From NCBI GenBank assembly GCA_014529385.2, contig CM043959.1, forward strand, positions 8,521,526 through 8,585,525: a stretch of DNA of 64,000 nucleotides, written 5' to 3'. Shown here piece after piece: positions 1 to 11,802 of the stretch; positions within the stretch are counted from its first letter, which is position 1, and the number at the start of each line of letters is the position of its first letter. Both the position numbers and the translations under genes were made by a program. This stretch comes from Adiantum capillus-veneris (taxonomy: Eukaryota > Streptophyta > Polypodiopsida > Polypodiales > Pteridaceae). The notes beneath the pieces are model-generated. The model worked only from the letters and a program-made list of their open reading frames with translations, did no database searches and was not told where the DNA came from.

Positions 1-884
1 CAAGAAGTCTACTGGTCGTTGTTGCACAAAGTGAACATATAACATTTTTGCAAAATACAGTGCACAATTTGCATTGTGCAAGGGATGGCCATAAACCTCC
101 AAATAAATCCTCTCAGCGTTTTCTTTGATCGCATCATGATTACACTTCGAAACCTTCCACCCTCCTTTCTTGATCTCTGCGTCCTCACATGGCCATATTG
201 TCTTGATCATGTCCGAGGCTTTGTCACTTCTTTATTGATCTCTTTCCATTGCATGTGGTTTGGATTTGCCTATTTTGAGAGTTGTCGAGCAGTACATGTC
301 GCTTGTTGTGCCAACATGCCATGTTCCAGAGACTTCATGTGCTAAAATACATTAACAGTCGCTTGTTGTTGATCATCGGGCAGTGATTGGGTGCCACTAT
401 CTTGTTCTGCATCGGCCATTTTCTCTTAGAGATGTAATCAACAAATAGATCAATATTCAATATCATTGGCAAAGATATATTCTCACGATTCAACAATCTC
501 ACAGATGTAGAATATAACAACTTCTCGTTCACTAGAAAATACCGCGGAATCCATTAAATCAAACCACAAAAAATGCGGCTAATTGAACCACAAGGCAAAT
601 TTGAAATACTGACACTCAACATGACAAAATTTAAATGACTAAAGATAATTAACTCAATTAGGTAAACCACTTCAAACCAGATAATTCACTTCAATAAAAA
701 TTAGGATATCCTGGACAAGACATATGTATATCACAGAAATGGCTCAATCGGATAAAATGATGGTGCAAGTTCAACAAGGGACGTTGGACAGGGTTAGGGT
801 CTGTCTTTAAATGTTCTTTTAAAAATATCAACACGTTGGAAGCATTTCTTCTTTTTTCCCGCTCTTTTAACAATCTACTTTAAT
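1..884. other. No recognisable gene
   Basis: I see only short open frames with no recognisable motif and generally AT-rich sequence. Nothing here looks like an RNA gene or a mobile-element end. It lies downstream of the kinase-like pseudogene on the minus strand and could include its 3' region. Confidence 0.4.
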
Positions 885-2222
885 TCAAATAGCCCTCATA
901 ACATCTTCGTCCGGGTGGTGAAAAACTTCTTCTAGAAAGTAAACTTTTCTGGATGCACTCCAAAAATTTTCCAGCATGTCGAATAGGTATCCCAATGTAT
1001 AAATGTCACTCGCTTTCGTGTATGTATTTGTGCACTGTGGATTGTATAGTTCAGGAGCAATCCACGATCGCTTAGCCATCTCATTATTCCTTGCTCTCTG
1101 TGCATCCAAAACTGTAGAGTTTGACTGTGCGCATGGATACAGATAATTAATTATTGCATGCTTAGTTTGTGTTCTTAGCATCATACCCCAATCAATGATG
1201 CCGACGCGGGGTTTATTGGCACGAGTAAAGTCCAACATTATATTGAACGGGTGCAGGTCAATGTGCACTATACCGGGCGAGTGGACAGCTGCAACACCGT
1301 CGATTAAGGCGTGACAAATGGCTGGCATCTGATCGATCACTGCTTTGATCCGCACTGTGGCTATCTCTTGGACAGGAAGATTTGCTACAGGCAATTACCT
1401 CGAGCCGTATTGTAGCCTGTGCATGTGTCATTTGAGCAATCTATGAGCGAATGGTAAGCGGCACATCATGTCGCCCACGGTACCCCCATTGTAGTATGGG
1501 AATATTGTGATCCAAGAAGCGTCGGTAGTAAACCCAATGCACCTTCCAATGGAGGGGTGAAGCGTTTACATTCCTTGCTCTGTCTGAAAGCTGTCAAATT
1601 TTTCCTCACTCCGTCCCTTGTAACATTTTCCCACATATGTAATGTCGTATGGAAAAAAGAGATACCTTTGATGGTGTACAATGTGCACACACCGAAGGAG
1701 CCTGCTCCAATCCTCATACCTTCTACCAAGGCTTCATCAAGGATGCCAACAAGATGAGCGTACTTTGCATTCAAAGCCGTGCACATGATTGTGACGGTGC
1801 CGCTCGCATCGGATCAACCCCCAAAGCTACTTGCACATCTTGGGCCGTCTTCAATCTCTTGGTTAAGGCTGCTTGGTCCTGCGCTTTCACACGCTTCATC
1901 TTTACCTTCTGTTCTATCCACAATTTATCCCAGAGCTCTAATTTTGACATGTCGTAGGCAAGTGGGATATCTTCCTTTAAGTCTCTTCAAATACTTTCAT
2001 ATTGCCCAACACTGTCCTACCTTGTGGTGGGGGTCAAATTCTTGAATCCCTGCTGGAATCAACAACTTGTATTGGCCTTCAAGTCGCAACCTGCACGCTG
2101 TATTCTCCCATATAGCGCTAGTGAGTTCTTTGATCAAGACATCGCTTTCACTAATCTGTGCTATGCGATCATCTGCACATGATGAGATTTCCAAAATACA
2201 TTCTTTACAAATGGCACACATA
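885..2222 (-). pseudogene. Divergent protein-kinase-like gene, frame-broken
   Basis: The minus strand encodes kinase landmarks in the right order but in several frames. Near 1710-1740 is a glycine-rich loop (GAGSFGV). Near 1470-1520 a shifted frame carries a hinge-like segment (IFPYYNGGTVGDMM). At 885-1394 a 169-residue frame has a catalytic loop HIDLHPFN, a metal-binding IIDWG, an APELY motif and a DIYTLG helix-F motif. Upstream, 1785-1985 encodes a charged helical stretch (starting MSKLELWDKLW) and 1997-2222 another helical segment, suggesting an N-terminal coiled coil. The catalytic Asp is kept, but HRDLKxxN is HIDLHPxN and DFG is DWG. Frame changes near 1990, 1790 and 1400-1530, with stops between the hinge and catalytic-loop frames, make a pseudogene more likely than a gene with short introns, though introns cannot be excluded. 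The substrate is unknown. Confidence 0.6.
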
Positions 2223-2234
2223 ATACTTTTCTTT

Positions 2235-2385
2235 TGATCTAGCGTCATGTTTGCACTGGACAATAAAAAACAGCATATCAAATTTGATCTGGCGTCATCT
2301 TTGCACTGGACAATAAAAAAACAAGATATCAAATTTGATCCGGCGTCATGTTTGCACTGGACAATAAAAAACAGCATATCAAATA
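2235..2385. repeat. Three tandem copies of a 50-51-bp unit
   Basis: The unit begins at about 2235, 2285 and 2336 and carries the shared core TTTGCACTGGACAATAAAAA. Copies differ by only a few bases, so the triplication is fairly young. It sits just 5' of the kinase-like pseudogene, so it could have been in its leader. Confidence 0.85.
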
Positions 2386-2734
2386 CAAATTCATGGTTGC
2401 GAATACACTAACACTCTCACAGTATTTGAGGCAAACCCTTAACCACCACTTGAAGACTTTAAGAAATGTGCAAGGAAATATTGATAAAAATTAAAAACAA
2501 TCTTCAGTTAAAATTGCAATCTGTTACACGTGTAAAAAACAGATCAAAAAAGTGGTTTATAAGAATTAAATTCAGATCAAACAATACATGTTAACGGTCT
2601 GGCATATTTCAGCATATATTGATTTTTTAACTTATATTTTTCTCCATGTGCACATACTAGTTCAAACAAAGCACACACCAACTTAAAACTTCAAAAACGT
2701 TTAAAACATTGGAAGTATACAAATTGGACTAGCA

Positions 2735-3030
2735 AATAATGTTCACACACTTTTTTACATAGAATTTATGTAAATGTATCAATCAAAAAAGCGATGATAA
2801 TTGATGCTCTTTAAAAAGATACAAAAGAATATTTAACATGCAAATTGTGTGCAAATTCTTTTTTATAGAGAATTTATGTAAATGAAGCATTAAAAATAGC
2901 CATGATACTTGAGGTCCTTTAAAAAGAAAAAAATAATTAATATGAAACTTGTGTGCAAATACTTTTTTGCATATAATTTATATAAATGGAGCATTTATAA
3001 TAGCGATGATTGATGAATAAAGTATTCTTT
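2735..3030. repeat. Degenerate ~106-bp tandem repeat, three copies
   Basis: Blocks beginning CTTTTTT(A/T) followed by an AATTTATGTAAATG-like stretch start near 2750, 2858 and 2962. Each is followed by a similar 'GCGATGAT...CTTTAAAAAG' segment. The copies are strongly diverged and AT-rich. Confidence 0.55.
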
Positions 3031-4481
3031 TGAATATGATTAGCTAGTATATAATTTCAAATAGAAAATTAAAAACAACAAAATCAAACAATTCATACAT
3101 TTTGTATATGAAATACTCTTCACAGCCGCGTTATTGACCAAGTATTTCATATTCTTAATACTTAAAAATTAATTGCGCATGCACATACAAATTATATGAG
3201 TTTGTACGGCCGGTTTAATGACTTGAACGCCACATTTATGCAAAAACAGAAGCTTCCAACAAACGACACTCTATTAGCCGCGTTACCGATCAAGTGCTGC
3301 CTAAATCTAAGGAGAAACAATGGTTTGCATACGAACATCATATAGTTGCATTACTGATCGATGTCTATATGTTTTTTGTGTAAGGGGAAGGGAAGTTGAC
3401 TTACCATGAGGATACTAGATTTGTCGCGTTACCGAGGTAGTACCCATACAATAAGCCAATTCTTACCACAAGGACACCATCTTCCCCATGCCACCGAGGG
3501 AATGCCCCCGTCATAAGCACTATTCCGTAGAACAACTTATACACACACTCCCATTGTGTGATAAGGTACCTTATTTTTTCCGTGCAATACGACAAAAGTC
3601 ATGCTACTGATAGCGGGAAAAAGAGCAGTGCAATCGGGTGGCCTCTGTACTCGTGCACACTCCACAAACCACGCCTCATGCAAACAAGCAAATAACAAAA
3701 CAAAGGGAGCACCACCCTAAATTAAGAGGTTTAGGGACCTCACACATAGTGCACATAGGCAAGTGAGACTTCTGGCATTATGATGGCATCAAAACATATG
3801 GAAAAACACATAGAAGCGAAGCTTAGGGACCTTATGTAGCATATATATACACAAGACATCAGCTTAACAATACAACGGCATCTGATCATACATAACAAGG
3901 ATATAGAGAAGCAAGCCAAGGATGGCATAATCCCTTGTCAAAAACAATCAACCCAGCAAGTAGGTATGATCCTACTAGAAACACATCAATACCTTAGAGA
4001 ATGATGGCAAGGATGGTGGCCATGGAGCATGAGAGAAGACTCCTTATTTAGGTTTTAGGGCTAGTAATGTAGCATACTAGAGGGAGAGAGAGAGAGGGAG
4101 AGAGAGTAGAGCTCCATCCATAGCTCCTCGTTGTGAGCAATGTCGTCATAGCTTCGTTGCTTGGTGAAGTGGGTGAAGTGTTGGTTTTGAGTGAGAGAAG
4201 GCCTCCTTATATAGGTTTCTGAGAGGGTTTAGGATTAGGGATAAACATGCTTAAATCCACTGATTGGGGTTACTTTTTGCTTAGGGTGGTCAACAGATTG
4301 AGGTCACCTGATATGTCACCATCAAGATATTCTCTAGAGTGATGTGAGAGGGGAGGGTAAATGCTGATTTTTCTGATTGTGACACATGGGGATAAGGTCT
4401 TGACCATCATTTAAGAGCAGGTAAGGTGTCTGTTGAAACTGGAGGTTCTTCACATGTCAGGGGGGGACCTGCGGGGGGAGG
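3031..4481. other. AT-rich intergenic DNA, no gene recognised
   Basis: I see no coding signal. Short GA-rich tracts lie around 4080-4110. Two related phrases (AGAGAAGACTCCTTATTTAGG near 4030, AGAGAAGGCCTCCTTATATAGG near 4195) suggest a local duplication or an old LTR promoter region, but no paired LTR is visible. Confidence 0.35.
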
Positions 4482-5137
4482 TGGCAGCTGGGTCTTCCTG
4501 AATATCAAATTCTCAAAAAATCCTCAACCATGGCTTCTTTTGACATGTGTTCTTCGAAAAAATCAGCATGTCTCTTTTCAACTCAAAAGTCTTTATCCCT
4601 GTTGACTCACCTTTACCATAAGATTTTCCCTTTTTCTCCTCCTGTAACTGCATTGTTGATGCCCAATCACTGCTTCTAGTAATAGTGAACTGTTACCTAC
4701 CAAATACTTATGGTGCAGTAAAAAATATTTACCATGGGTAAAAAAAGTTACTGTAGGTAAAAAGTGATTTGTATTTACCATGTAGGTGAAAAATATTTAC
4801 TGTAGGTAAAAAATATTTACTGTGGTAAAAAATATTTACTGTCGGTAAAAGAGTGAAAACGGAGTATGCTGTGCTGTGAGTCCACACAAACATCCTCGTG
4901 TAAATTTCACTAGAAATTCACACCTAGAATGGGCTATTCTGTAAGATATAGGTTGTAGGCATGCATAAGAGCTCGTTCCCACGTATCTTCTGTCCATGGC
5001 ACTTTTTACTCTTTGGTGCTTGTGAAGTAGATTTTTCTTCTCTTTCGAGATCCCTTGGACTAGAGTATCATCATCTCCCCAACAACTGACTGTGCCTTTA
5101 TTGCATCTTCACAAGGGGTCCTAAAAACCATGCATCA
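4482..5137 (-). repeat. 3' LTR of the Ty3 element (656 bp)
   Basis: It is nearly identical to 9177-9813. It contains a short tandem repeat with an 'AAAAATATTTACTGTAGGT' theme around 4735-4855. Its 19-bp excess in length over the other LTR matches one extra copy of this unit. Boundaries were set where the two copies stop matching and TG/CA ends appear on the minus strand. Confidence 0.85.
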
Positions 5138-5157
5138 TATAGCCCTCCCCCTTAAGC
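5138..5157 (-). other. Polypurine tract
   Basis: The plus strand reads TATAGCCCTCCCCCTTAAGC, so the minus strand has a purine run ending at the TG of the 3' LTR. It would prime plus-strand synthesis during reverse transcription. Confidence 0.75.
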
Positions 5158-5384
5158 TAGAGGTATTTGATGCCTCTAGCTGTAGGTTGTTCTACAATAG
5201 GGTTCTCTTGAATACTTACCTACCTGGTATCAATTGAATTTGCCATGTTACTGCTTTCTTGGCTGATGCACCCTGTTTAGTCCTTTCTGATGAATAATTG
5301 TATCCATCCATGACTAACAACTGGTCTCCTAGACCCTTGAAAGCCATACCCCATCCATTGTCAATATCCGCTTTCACTGGTAGC

Positions 5385-5460
5385 ATTCTCTTTTTTTCTT
5401 TTTTTCTTCTCTTTTTTTCCTTTTTTTTTGTCTTCTCTTTTTTTGTTTTGTTTTTTGAAA
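5385..5460. repeat. T-rich low-complexity tract
   Basis: Runs of 7-9 T separated by C or G occupy this stretch between the integrase C-terminus and the polypurine tract. On the element's coding strand it is an A/AAG-rich, lysine-coding stretch. It is probably replication slippage. Confidence 0.7.
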
Positions 5461-5559
5461 CGACTATGTACATGATTGTTACCTTAGTTGGAGCTCGAAT
5501 ATGATGAGCTCTCCTCTGAACCATCCTTAGCATCGATTTCACCAGCATATGGCTGTGAA

Positions 5560-6749
5560 AGACGACATTGGTAGGCCTTCATTCGCCAACCATTTACCAG
5601 GGTCTGATGTACCTTACCATCTAGGTCACCTAGTTGGTAACTACCATTTGAGAACCTCTATATCACTACAAAAGGGCCTTCCCACTTAAGCAAGAACTTA
5701 CCATCCTTCCTGCGATCAAAGCGATTGTCGTATCTGAGCACTAAAGAACCTTTCTTGATACCTTTCTTGACAAGGTTGCGATTGAACTTCTTTTGTTTCT
5801 TCTCTGCCTGGGCTGCATAGTACTTCACTGCTGACTCTCGATCTAGCCCTTACCTCTCCAAATCGATGATTCTTCCTTCCACCTGCTTCTCTTGATTATC
5901 CTCTTGATGTGCTTTTAGAACTCGGAGGCTCGCTAGCTCCACTTCTATAGGCAATAGTGCCTCTTGCCCGTAAACCAAGTGAAAAGGTGTATACCCCAAG
6001 GATGTTTTAAAGGATGTTCTGTAGGCCCAAAGTGCTGCATCTAGGTGTTTGTCCCATGCCTTAGGATGTAAATGCACTTGCTTAGTGATGATTTTACATA
6101 TAAGACCATTTACCTTTTCCACAAGACCATTGCACTGAGGGTAGTATGGTGTAGTGTGCCTGCGCTTGATTTTTAACTTGCTCATCAATTGCCCGACTAA
6201 ATCAGCTCGAAATCCCGGTCCCCTATCTGAGAGAATCTCCAAAGGTGTGCCAAAACGGCAACAAAGGCATTCAAAAATGACGTCCTTGGCTGTGATGCGC
6301 TTTGTGGGACGAGCTTCTGCCTATCTGGTCATGTACTCCACCCCCATAATGATGTATTCCTTCCCTGATTGAGTGCAAGGTAGTGGCCCTATTGCATCTA
6401 TCCCCCATTTTTCAAATGGCCCATAGGTTTTGATTGGATGCTGATTTTCATGGGTAAGACGCCTTGGTCCAGCTTTTTGGCAAACCTCACATGTGCGGCA
6501 CCAATGTTGTACATCTTGATGGAGGCTTGGCCACGTGAACCTTGCTTGTAAAATCTTTCTGCTAGTAATCTCTTGTGCAAAGTGGCCACCACACACACCT
6601 TCATGACAACTAAACAAAATATCCTTTATCTCTTGGGATGCAGGAACTCTCCTTAAGACAACATCTTTCCCTCTACAATACAAGTCCTCATTCACTAAGT
6701 AATAGCTGGTAGCCTTTTTTGCCAACCACCTACGTTCACTTTTACTCAT
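5560..6749 (-). pseudogene. Ty3 integrase, interrupted
   Basis: Reading leftward, 6321-6749 encodes the HHCC zinc-binding region (HEGVCGGH, then CRTCEVCQ) and the first catalytic Asp in WGIDAIGP. A stop ends that frame. 5850-6242 carries the second Asp (SDRGPGF) and the catalytic Glu context (PYYPQCNGLVEKVN), plus WAYRTSFKTSLGYTPF. Beyond it a C-terminal KWEGPF motif lies near 5660-5690, again with a stop just after. All three catalytic residues are present, but the frame is broken at least twice, so no functional integrase is made. Confidence 0.85.
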
Positions 6750-6812
6750 ACCAGAGGGTGCTTCACAATGCTCAAGAAAGTAAAGTAAATCATACAGCTC
6801 CTCCTTTCCCTG

Positions 6813-7778
6813 TTATAAAGGACTTTTCACAATGATAGCACCTACTATGAGAGTTTGTAGTTCTTCACCTGCTAAGGCATCTGCTTCTCGATTTTGATCT
6901 CTAGGTACAAAGTGCACTCGAACTTCTTTAAAACCCTTCAACAAGGCCTTTGCTTCCCTCATCTTAACAGACAATTTGTCATTTTTACAGGCCCATACAC
7001 CAACCATTTGCTTAACAATCAACATGGAGTCACCAAAAACATTTAGTTTTGTGATGCCCTGAGAAAGAAAACATTGCAACCCTAAAACAAGGGCATGGTA
7101 CTCTGCTTCATTGTTAGAATGAACCTCTTTTAGATGAAACCCTTTTGCAAAGATCTTCTCCTTCTCTGGACCTAATATTACTATGCCTGCTGATGCCTTG
7201 TCTTTGGTCCTCTTGTAAGCCCCATCAAAATACAGACGGTGTGCTCCCAGTAGAACTTCAGGCTCCGGGATAGGCAATGCCTTGCTAGGTGCCTCTTTGT
7301 TGGCCTTCTCATAACACCTTTGTGTGAGGACATTTGCCAAACAAGCACGGGTGGAATCCTCTACTTGTAGTGTGTAGTCAAACTCTTGAAGCTGCACCAC
7401 CCACTTTGCTATTCTTTGAGACAATTCCATGTGTTGTAGGGCATATGGAAAAACCTCCTCAGTTGTGATCACCACAAATTGTCTCGGAAGTAAGTAAGCC
7501 CGAAACCTCTCCACTGCAAACTTAAGAGCTAGCACCAATTGCTCAGTTGCGCTGAAACCCTTTTCAGCAGCTGTCATCACTCTACTAGAGAAGTAGACTG
7601 GTCTCATGAGAGATGTCTTTGGGTCTTTTTGCATCAAGACAGCTCCTAGAGCTTCTGGACCTACACTAGGATTTACATAGAATAATTCACCCCATGTGGG
7701 TTGTAGGACGACAGGCAATGAGCTCAAAATGGTTTTAACTTCTTGAAAGCACCTTTCACCCTCCTCACTCCATGTCAA
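6813..7778 (-). pseudogene. Ty3 RNase H plus second RNase H domain
   Basis: The 321-residue frame starts with the RT-connection/RNase H region (LFYVNPSVGPEALGAVLMQ, where a DAS-type motif would be expected). It then continues into a second RNase H fold marked by LYFDGAYK, NNEAEYHAL, FGDSMLIVKQM and VPRDQNREADALA. The second copy keeps the D-E-D-D acidic residues, while the first looks degenerate. This is the arrangement in plant Ty3 elements that gained an additional (archaeal-type) RNase H. The frame is open for its whole length but separated by stops from the RT and integrase. Confidence 0.8.
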
Positions 7779-7799
7779 TGTAGTGTGTTTAGTGAGCTG

Positions 7800-9154
7800 C
7801 TACAAAGGATAGATTGCCTGAGAAAGGAGATGTATGAATCGTCCCATGTAGCGAACCTTTTGAATGAAGGAGACTAGTTGCTTCACGTTTGAAGGAGTAG
7901 GTAAAGCTAACAATGTCTTTACCTTTTCAGGGTCAGCCTCAATACCATCTTGAGACACAACATGGCCTAGTAGAGTGACCTTGCTCTCACCTATGTGGCA
8001 CTTGTCTTTATTCAATTGCCCACCTAGTTGGGCCAGACGGGTGAAACCTTCATCAACCTTGGACAGATGTACTTCCCTAGAGCTGTAAATGCAAAAATCA
8101 TCAATGAAGACTCGTATGGACTTACCAAAGTAAGGTTGAAACACCAAGTTCATAAACCTTTGGAAAGTAGCTGGGGCATTAGTTAAACCAAAGGCATAAC
8201 TCTATAAGCAAAACACCCCCAAGGTGTTATGAAGGTAGTCTTTCTTTGGTCTTCATCTGCAATTCTGATTTGGAAGTAGCCTGAGTACCCATCACACACT
8301 GTGTACCTTTCATGACCAGCCACTTCATTTAGTATTTCATCTTGAAAAGGCAAAGGAAAATGGTCCCTTTTTGTGGCTGCGTTTAGAGGCTTGTAATCCA
8401 CACATACCCTCCACTTCCCATTTTTCTTTGGTGCTACCACAACTGGAGACACCCACTCAGAATCTTCCACTGGGTAGATAAATCCTGCCTTGAGTAATCT
8501 TTTTACTTCTTTTAAGAGTGCATCTTGTTGCACTAGCCCTAATCTCCTTAGCCTTTGCACCACTGGTTTGGCACCTTCCTTTAATTGGATATGGTGTTGG
8601 GTTACCGTCACTCCTTTAATGTGCTCGTAATCAGTTATAAAGAGGCCAGCATGCTTCTTTAGTACCTGCAAATAGGGTTCTCTCTCTTCTTCTAGTAGGT
8701 CCTTATCTAGCATCTCCTCTAAGCGTGTGGCTTCTTCCTTGTTTAGAGAGTCTTGACCACCTTCTCCTTCTGGGTTTTGCAGTATTATACCCATGACTTC
8801 CAAAGAGCTAGCATCCTCCTCAGATGACTCATCCTCAGATGAACAGCAGCTGCTTGTGCTCCATTCATCCATAGAAGTCTCCATCTCTAGGTCTTGTTGT
8901 CTACCCTGCTTCATGTCATACACAATTTTTTGTTGCTTGCCACCTACCTTATGATTTGGTCGCAACTCAAGGGAACCTGTCTCCCAATCTTGCCTAGCTT
9001 TCATAGCCATAAGCCAAGGTCTTCCAAGGATTAGCGGATAGCCCTCCCCCTTGGTTGGGATCACATAAGCATCAATTGAGATTGCCACACCAAAAGCTGA
9101 AACCTTCACTCCATTAACCTTTCCCACACAAGCCACCCTTACATTATTTGCCAT
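7800..9154 (-). pseudogene. Ty3 protease remnant and reverse transcriptase
   Basis: 8183-9154 opens with the end of a retropepsin (GEGYPLILGRPWLMAMKARQ); the catalytic DTG/DSG part is missing. An acidic linker follows, then RT motifs VSPVVVAPKKNGKWRVCVDY and YSGYFQIRI. The frame is lost near 8183, at the conserved [10 protein letters not shown] region. 7800-8153 continues with FIDDFCIYSS, the YxDD-type active site, and the thumb segment. Catalytic aspartates are present, but the frame break and missing gag leave this copy non-autonomous. Confidence 0.85.
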
Positions 9155-9176
9155 CTTAGCTTGTAAGGAAGTTGGG

Positions 9177-9813
9177 TGGCAGCTGGGTCCTCCTGAATAT
9201 CAAATTCTCAAAAAATCCTCAACCATGGCTTCTTTTGACATGTGTTCTTCGAAAAAATCAGCATGTCTCTTTTCAACTCAAAAGTCTTTATCCCTGTTGA
9301 CTCACCTTTACCATAAGATTTTCCCTTTTTCTCCTCCTGTAACTGCATTGTTGATGCCCAATCACTGCTTCTAGTAATAGTGAACTGTTACCTACCAAAT
9401 ACTTATGGTGCAGTAAAAAATATTTACCATGGGTAAAAAAAGTTACTGTAGGTAAAAAGTGATTTGTATTTACCATGTAGGTGAAAAATATTTACTGTAG
9501 GTAAAAAATATTTACTGTCGGTAAAAAAGTGAAAACGGAGTATGCTGTGCTGTGAGTCCACACGAACATCCTCGTGTAAATTTCACTAGAAATTCACACC
9601 TAGAATGGGCTATTCTGTAAGATATAGGTTGTAGGCATGCATAAGAGCTCGTTCCCACGTATCTTCTGTCCATGGCACTTTTTACTCTTTGGTGCTTGTG
9701 AAGTAGATTTTTCTTCTCTTTCGAGATCCCTTGGACTAGAGTATCCTCATCTCCCCAACAACTGACTGTGCCTTTATTGCATCTTCAGAAGGGGTCCTAA
9801 AAACCATGCATCA
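9177..9813 (-). repeat. 5' LTR of the Ty3 element (637 bp)
   Basis: This is the partner of 4482-5137, one 19-bp minirepeat shorter. It is followed (minus sense) by CCCAACTTCC and then protease codons, with no primer-binding site. The internal junction is therefore a deletion scar. Confidence 0.85.
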
Positions 9814-9966
9814 GCTACCACACAATGCATACACACACACAACACATACCCCGATTGTGTGGTCAGGTACTCTGTTGTTGCCGTGCACTATGATGCAGAG
9901 AACGCTCCCATTCGACCCCCTCTTTCCCTCTCTCCTCTCTCCTCTCGGCGTAACTGCAAAGGTGGT

Positions 9967-9969
<3 letters not shown>

Positions 9970-10057
<88 letters not shown>
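9970..10057. repeat. (CT)n microsatellite
   Basis: About 44 uninterrupted CT dinucleotides immediately follow the Ty3 element. It is one of at least six long GA/CT tracts in the window. Long open frames across it encode only Ser-Leu or Arg-Glu repeats and are not genes. Confidence 0.95.
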
Positions 10058-10062
<5 letters not shown>

Positions 10063-10064
10063 AA

Positions 10065-10172
10065 AAGATGAAAGCAAGAAATAACACCCAGCGGCCCCGA
10101 TTGGGTCTGCATATATATAAGATGAAAGTAAGAAATAACACCCAGCGGGCCCTATTGGGTCTGCATATATAT
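10065..10172. repeat. 54-bp tandem duplication
   Basis: Two copies start at 10065 and 10119, each beginning AAGATGAAAG and ending in GCATATATAT. They differ at a few positions. They adjoin the GC-rich hairpin repeat on the right. Confidence 0.85.
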
Positions 10173-10175
10173 AAT

Positions 10176-10412
10176 TTTGCGAGCCCGTCGGGCTTTTTTG
10201 TATTCTGGGCGAGATCGTAGGAAAAATGGAAAAACCCGACGGGCCCGCCGGGAATACAAACAAGCCCAACGAGAATTTAGTGGGTCTGTAGGTCGCCCTT
10301 AACCGGATTCTTTGTGATTATGTTTAGTGTGATCATGTAAATGTGTCAATAAGACCTTGTGATCACACAAAATTTGTCGTAATTACGTAGATATTAGATC
10401 CCTGACTGAGTC
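10176..10412. mobile_element. GC-rich hairpin repeat, copy 1 (possible hAT end)
   Basis: Arms at about 10183-10214 and 10239-10274 pair as CCCGTCGGGCTT...-type inverted repeats around a short loop. An AT-rich stretch follows (GTGATCATGTAAATG, TAATTACGT) ending in GATCCCTG. The same architecture recurs at 21521-21780. GC-rich 'CGGGCCCG' subterminal repeats and a CAGGG-type terminus (here its complement) are features known from plant hAT elements; the assignment is inference. Confidence 0.5.
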
Positions 10413-10740
10413 CTCCCAACTAATACCTGATGCGGCATTTCAAGAAATAGAGATGGAGTAGATGTTTGACGCATTCTTTGACATGGATTCCAACATAGAA
10501 GGTGACAACATTAAGCTCACTACTACGGACCAACTGCAACCATCCGAAACCATCCCGTTCATATCATTGGCATGATAGCAACAATAAAGAGGGCGAGATG
10601 TTGCAAAGTCTTGCACGCATGCCGCTCTACACTGGTGCAAAAATATGAGTTCTCCATACTACGTTGGAAATGCTTAATTTGTTGTCTGGTCTGACGCCTT
10701 AGTCACAGAGCTTTTCAAGTAAATACATTGTATCCTAAGC

Positions 10741-11802
10741 ATGATAAAGTGCAAATTACAGTCATATAAAGTGATCAGAGGACTGACTTGTTCATGTAAC
10801 GATAGGTTGCTCAATGAGAAAACCTTGTTAGAAGGGAATCACATGCCCCTTATCCATCTAGCCGCTAAAAATATTCTTACTGATTTGGGCATGAATCATC
10901 AAAAAATACATGCATGTCCTAATGATTGTATATTTTTTTGCAATGAGTATGCAACTTGGAACAGTTAGATGCGGTGGTGGTTAGATGCGACAATCTTAGA
11001 GGCAAAGAGGAATGGAGTGTTCATTACTGAAGAGGAAGAGGAGATGTCAAGGGGTTGCAATTGGCATATATTTCACAACTTCCTTTTCTAGCTCCACATG
11101 ATCACATTGCTTTAATTACTTTTAGTTTGTTTCAATTTTGTGGCTGCAATATCACAAATATGGATACTTTGTAGTTGCATGGGTAACACTTCAGAGTGCA
11201 ATGGATCGACGAACAAAGGGTCACTTTTGACAGTGGTGTTAGGGCAAGCTTCATCCAAGGAAGTAGGAGTAGTGCCAGGGATGAGAATACAGAGACTAGC
11301 CAGCTTGAATACTTTGGCTGCATCCAAGACATCTTGAAGATTAGCTTTAGAAAGTTTGATATGTTTATCTTTGATGTCAAGTGGTTCAAATGTTATTACC
11401 AGCAGCCCTAAAGAAACTTTGTGTAAAGGAAAGAGTGGATTGATTCAAGTGAAGTCTAGGCAGGTGTGGACAGATGTGCGGGACACATTCGTGCTTTCGT
11501 AGCATTCTGAACAAGTTGTGTTTTCATATATGATCCACTATGGACAGAAAGTGATGAGAATGATAGAGGTGATTCATGAACAAAGCGCAGGACCAATAAA
11601 AACTTTTTTAGATTTTGAGGTGGATGTCAGCAATGAGCAACTTCCTGAACCTAGAGAGGAGGTGTCAAATACTGAAGCTGATCTGGAGAGCGACAAAGAA
11701 GTAGAGTTCAATGACAAAGATGCAGAAGTACAGATTGAGATAGACATCTTTGGTACATCAGATCTCATAGAGGATGAGAGATTAACTAATGATTTTTGCT
11801 AG
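10741..11802 (+). pseudogene. TNP2-like CACTA transposase, fragmentary
   Basis: 10741-10968 encodes the conserved N-terminal segment of TNP2 transposases, ending in a KIHACPNDCIFF motif. The catalytic core is absent: the next homologous piece (about 11196-11400) is the C-terminal DUF4216-type region, with LEYFGCIQDIL and FDVKWFKC. Another shifted frame (11470-11802) begins TFVLS...QVVFSY, typical of the domain's end, and finishes in an acidic tail. Frameshifts, stops and a large internal deletion make it non-functional. It would have bound the element ends and cut and pasted the element. Confidence 0.7.

Larger units (their letters stand above)
4482..9813 (-). mobile_element. Ty3-type LTR retrotransposon, gag-deleted
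   Basis: Two direct repeats (4482-5137 and 9177-9813) with TG...CA ends on the minus strand flank a pol region read leftward. A purine tract (minus-strand AAGGGGGAGGG) lies at 5138-5157, exactly where the 3' LTR begins. On the other side the 5' LTR is followed almost at once by protease coding sequence, so the primer site, leader, gag and the protease catalytic part are missing. I see no matching target duplication (GGAGG against GCTAC). Pol order is protease, RT, RNase H, a second RNase H, integrase. That dual-RNase H layout is known from the Tat lineage and relatives. Confidence 0.85.

Noticed and set aside
4593..4781. Identical 62-residue frame in both LTRs of the first Ty3 element (also 9288-9476)
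   Set aside because: Identity follows from the LTR duplication; the sequence is AT-rich with no motif and includes the minirepeat.
10440..10640. 66-residue minus-strand frame
   Set aside because: No motif, and it overlaps a candidate transposon end.
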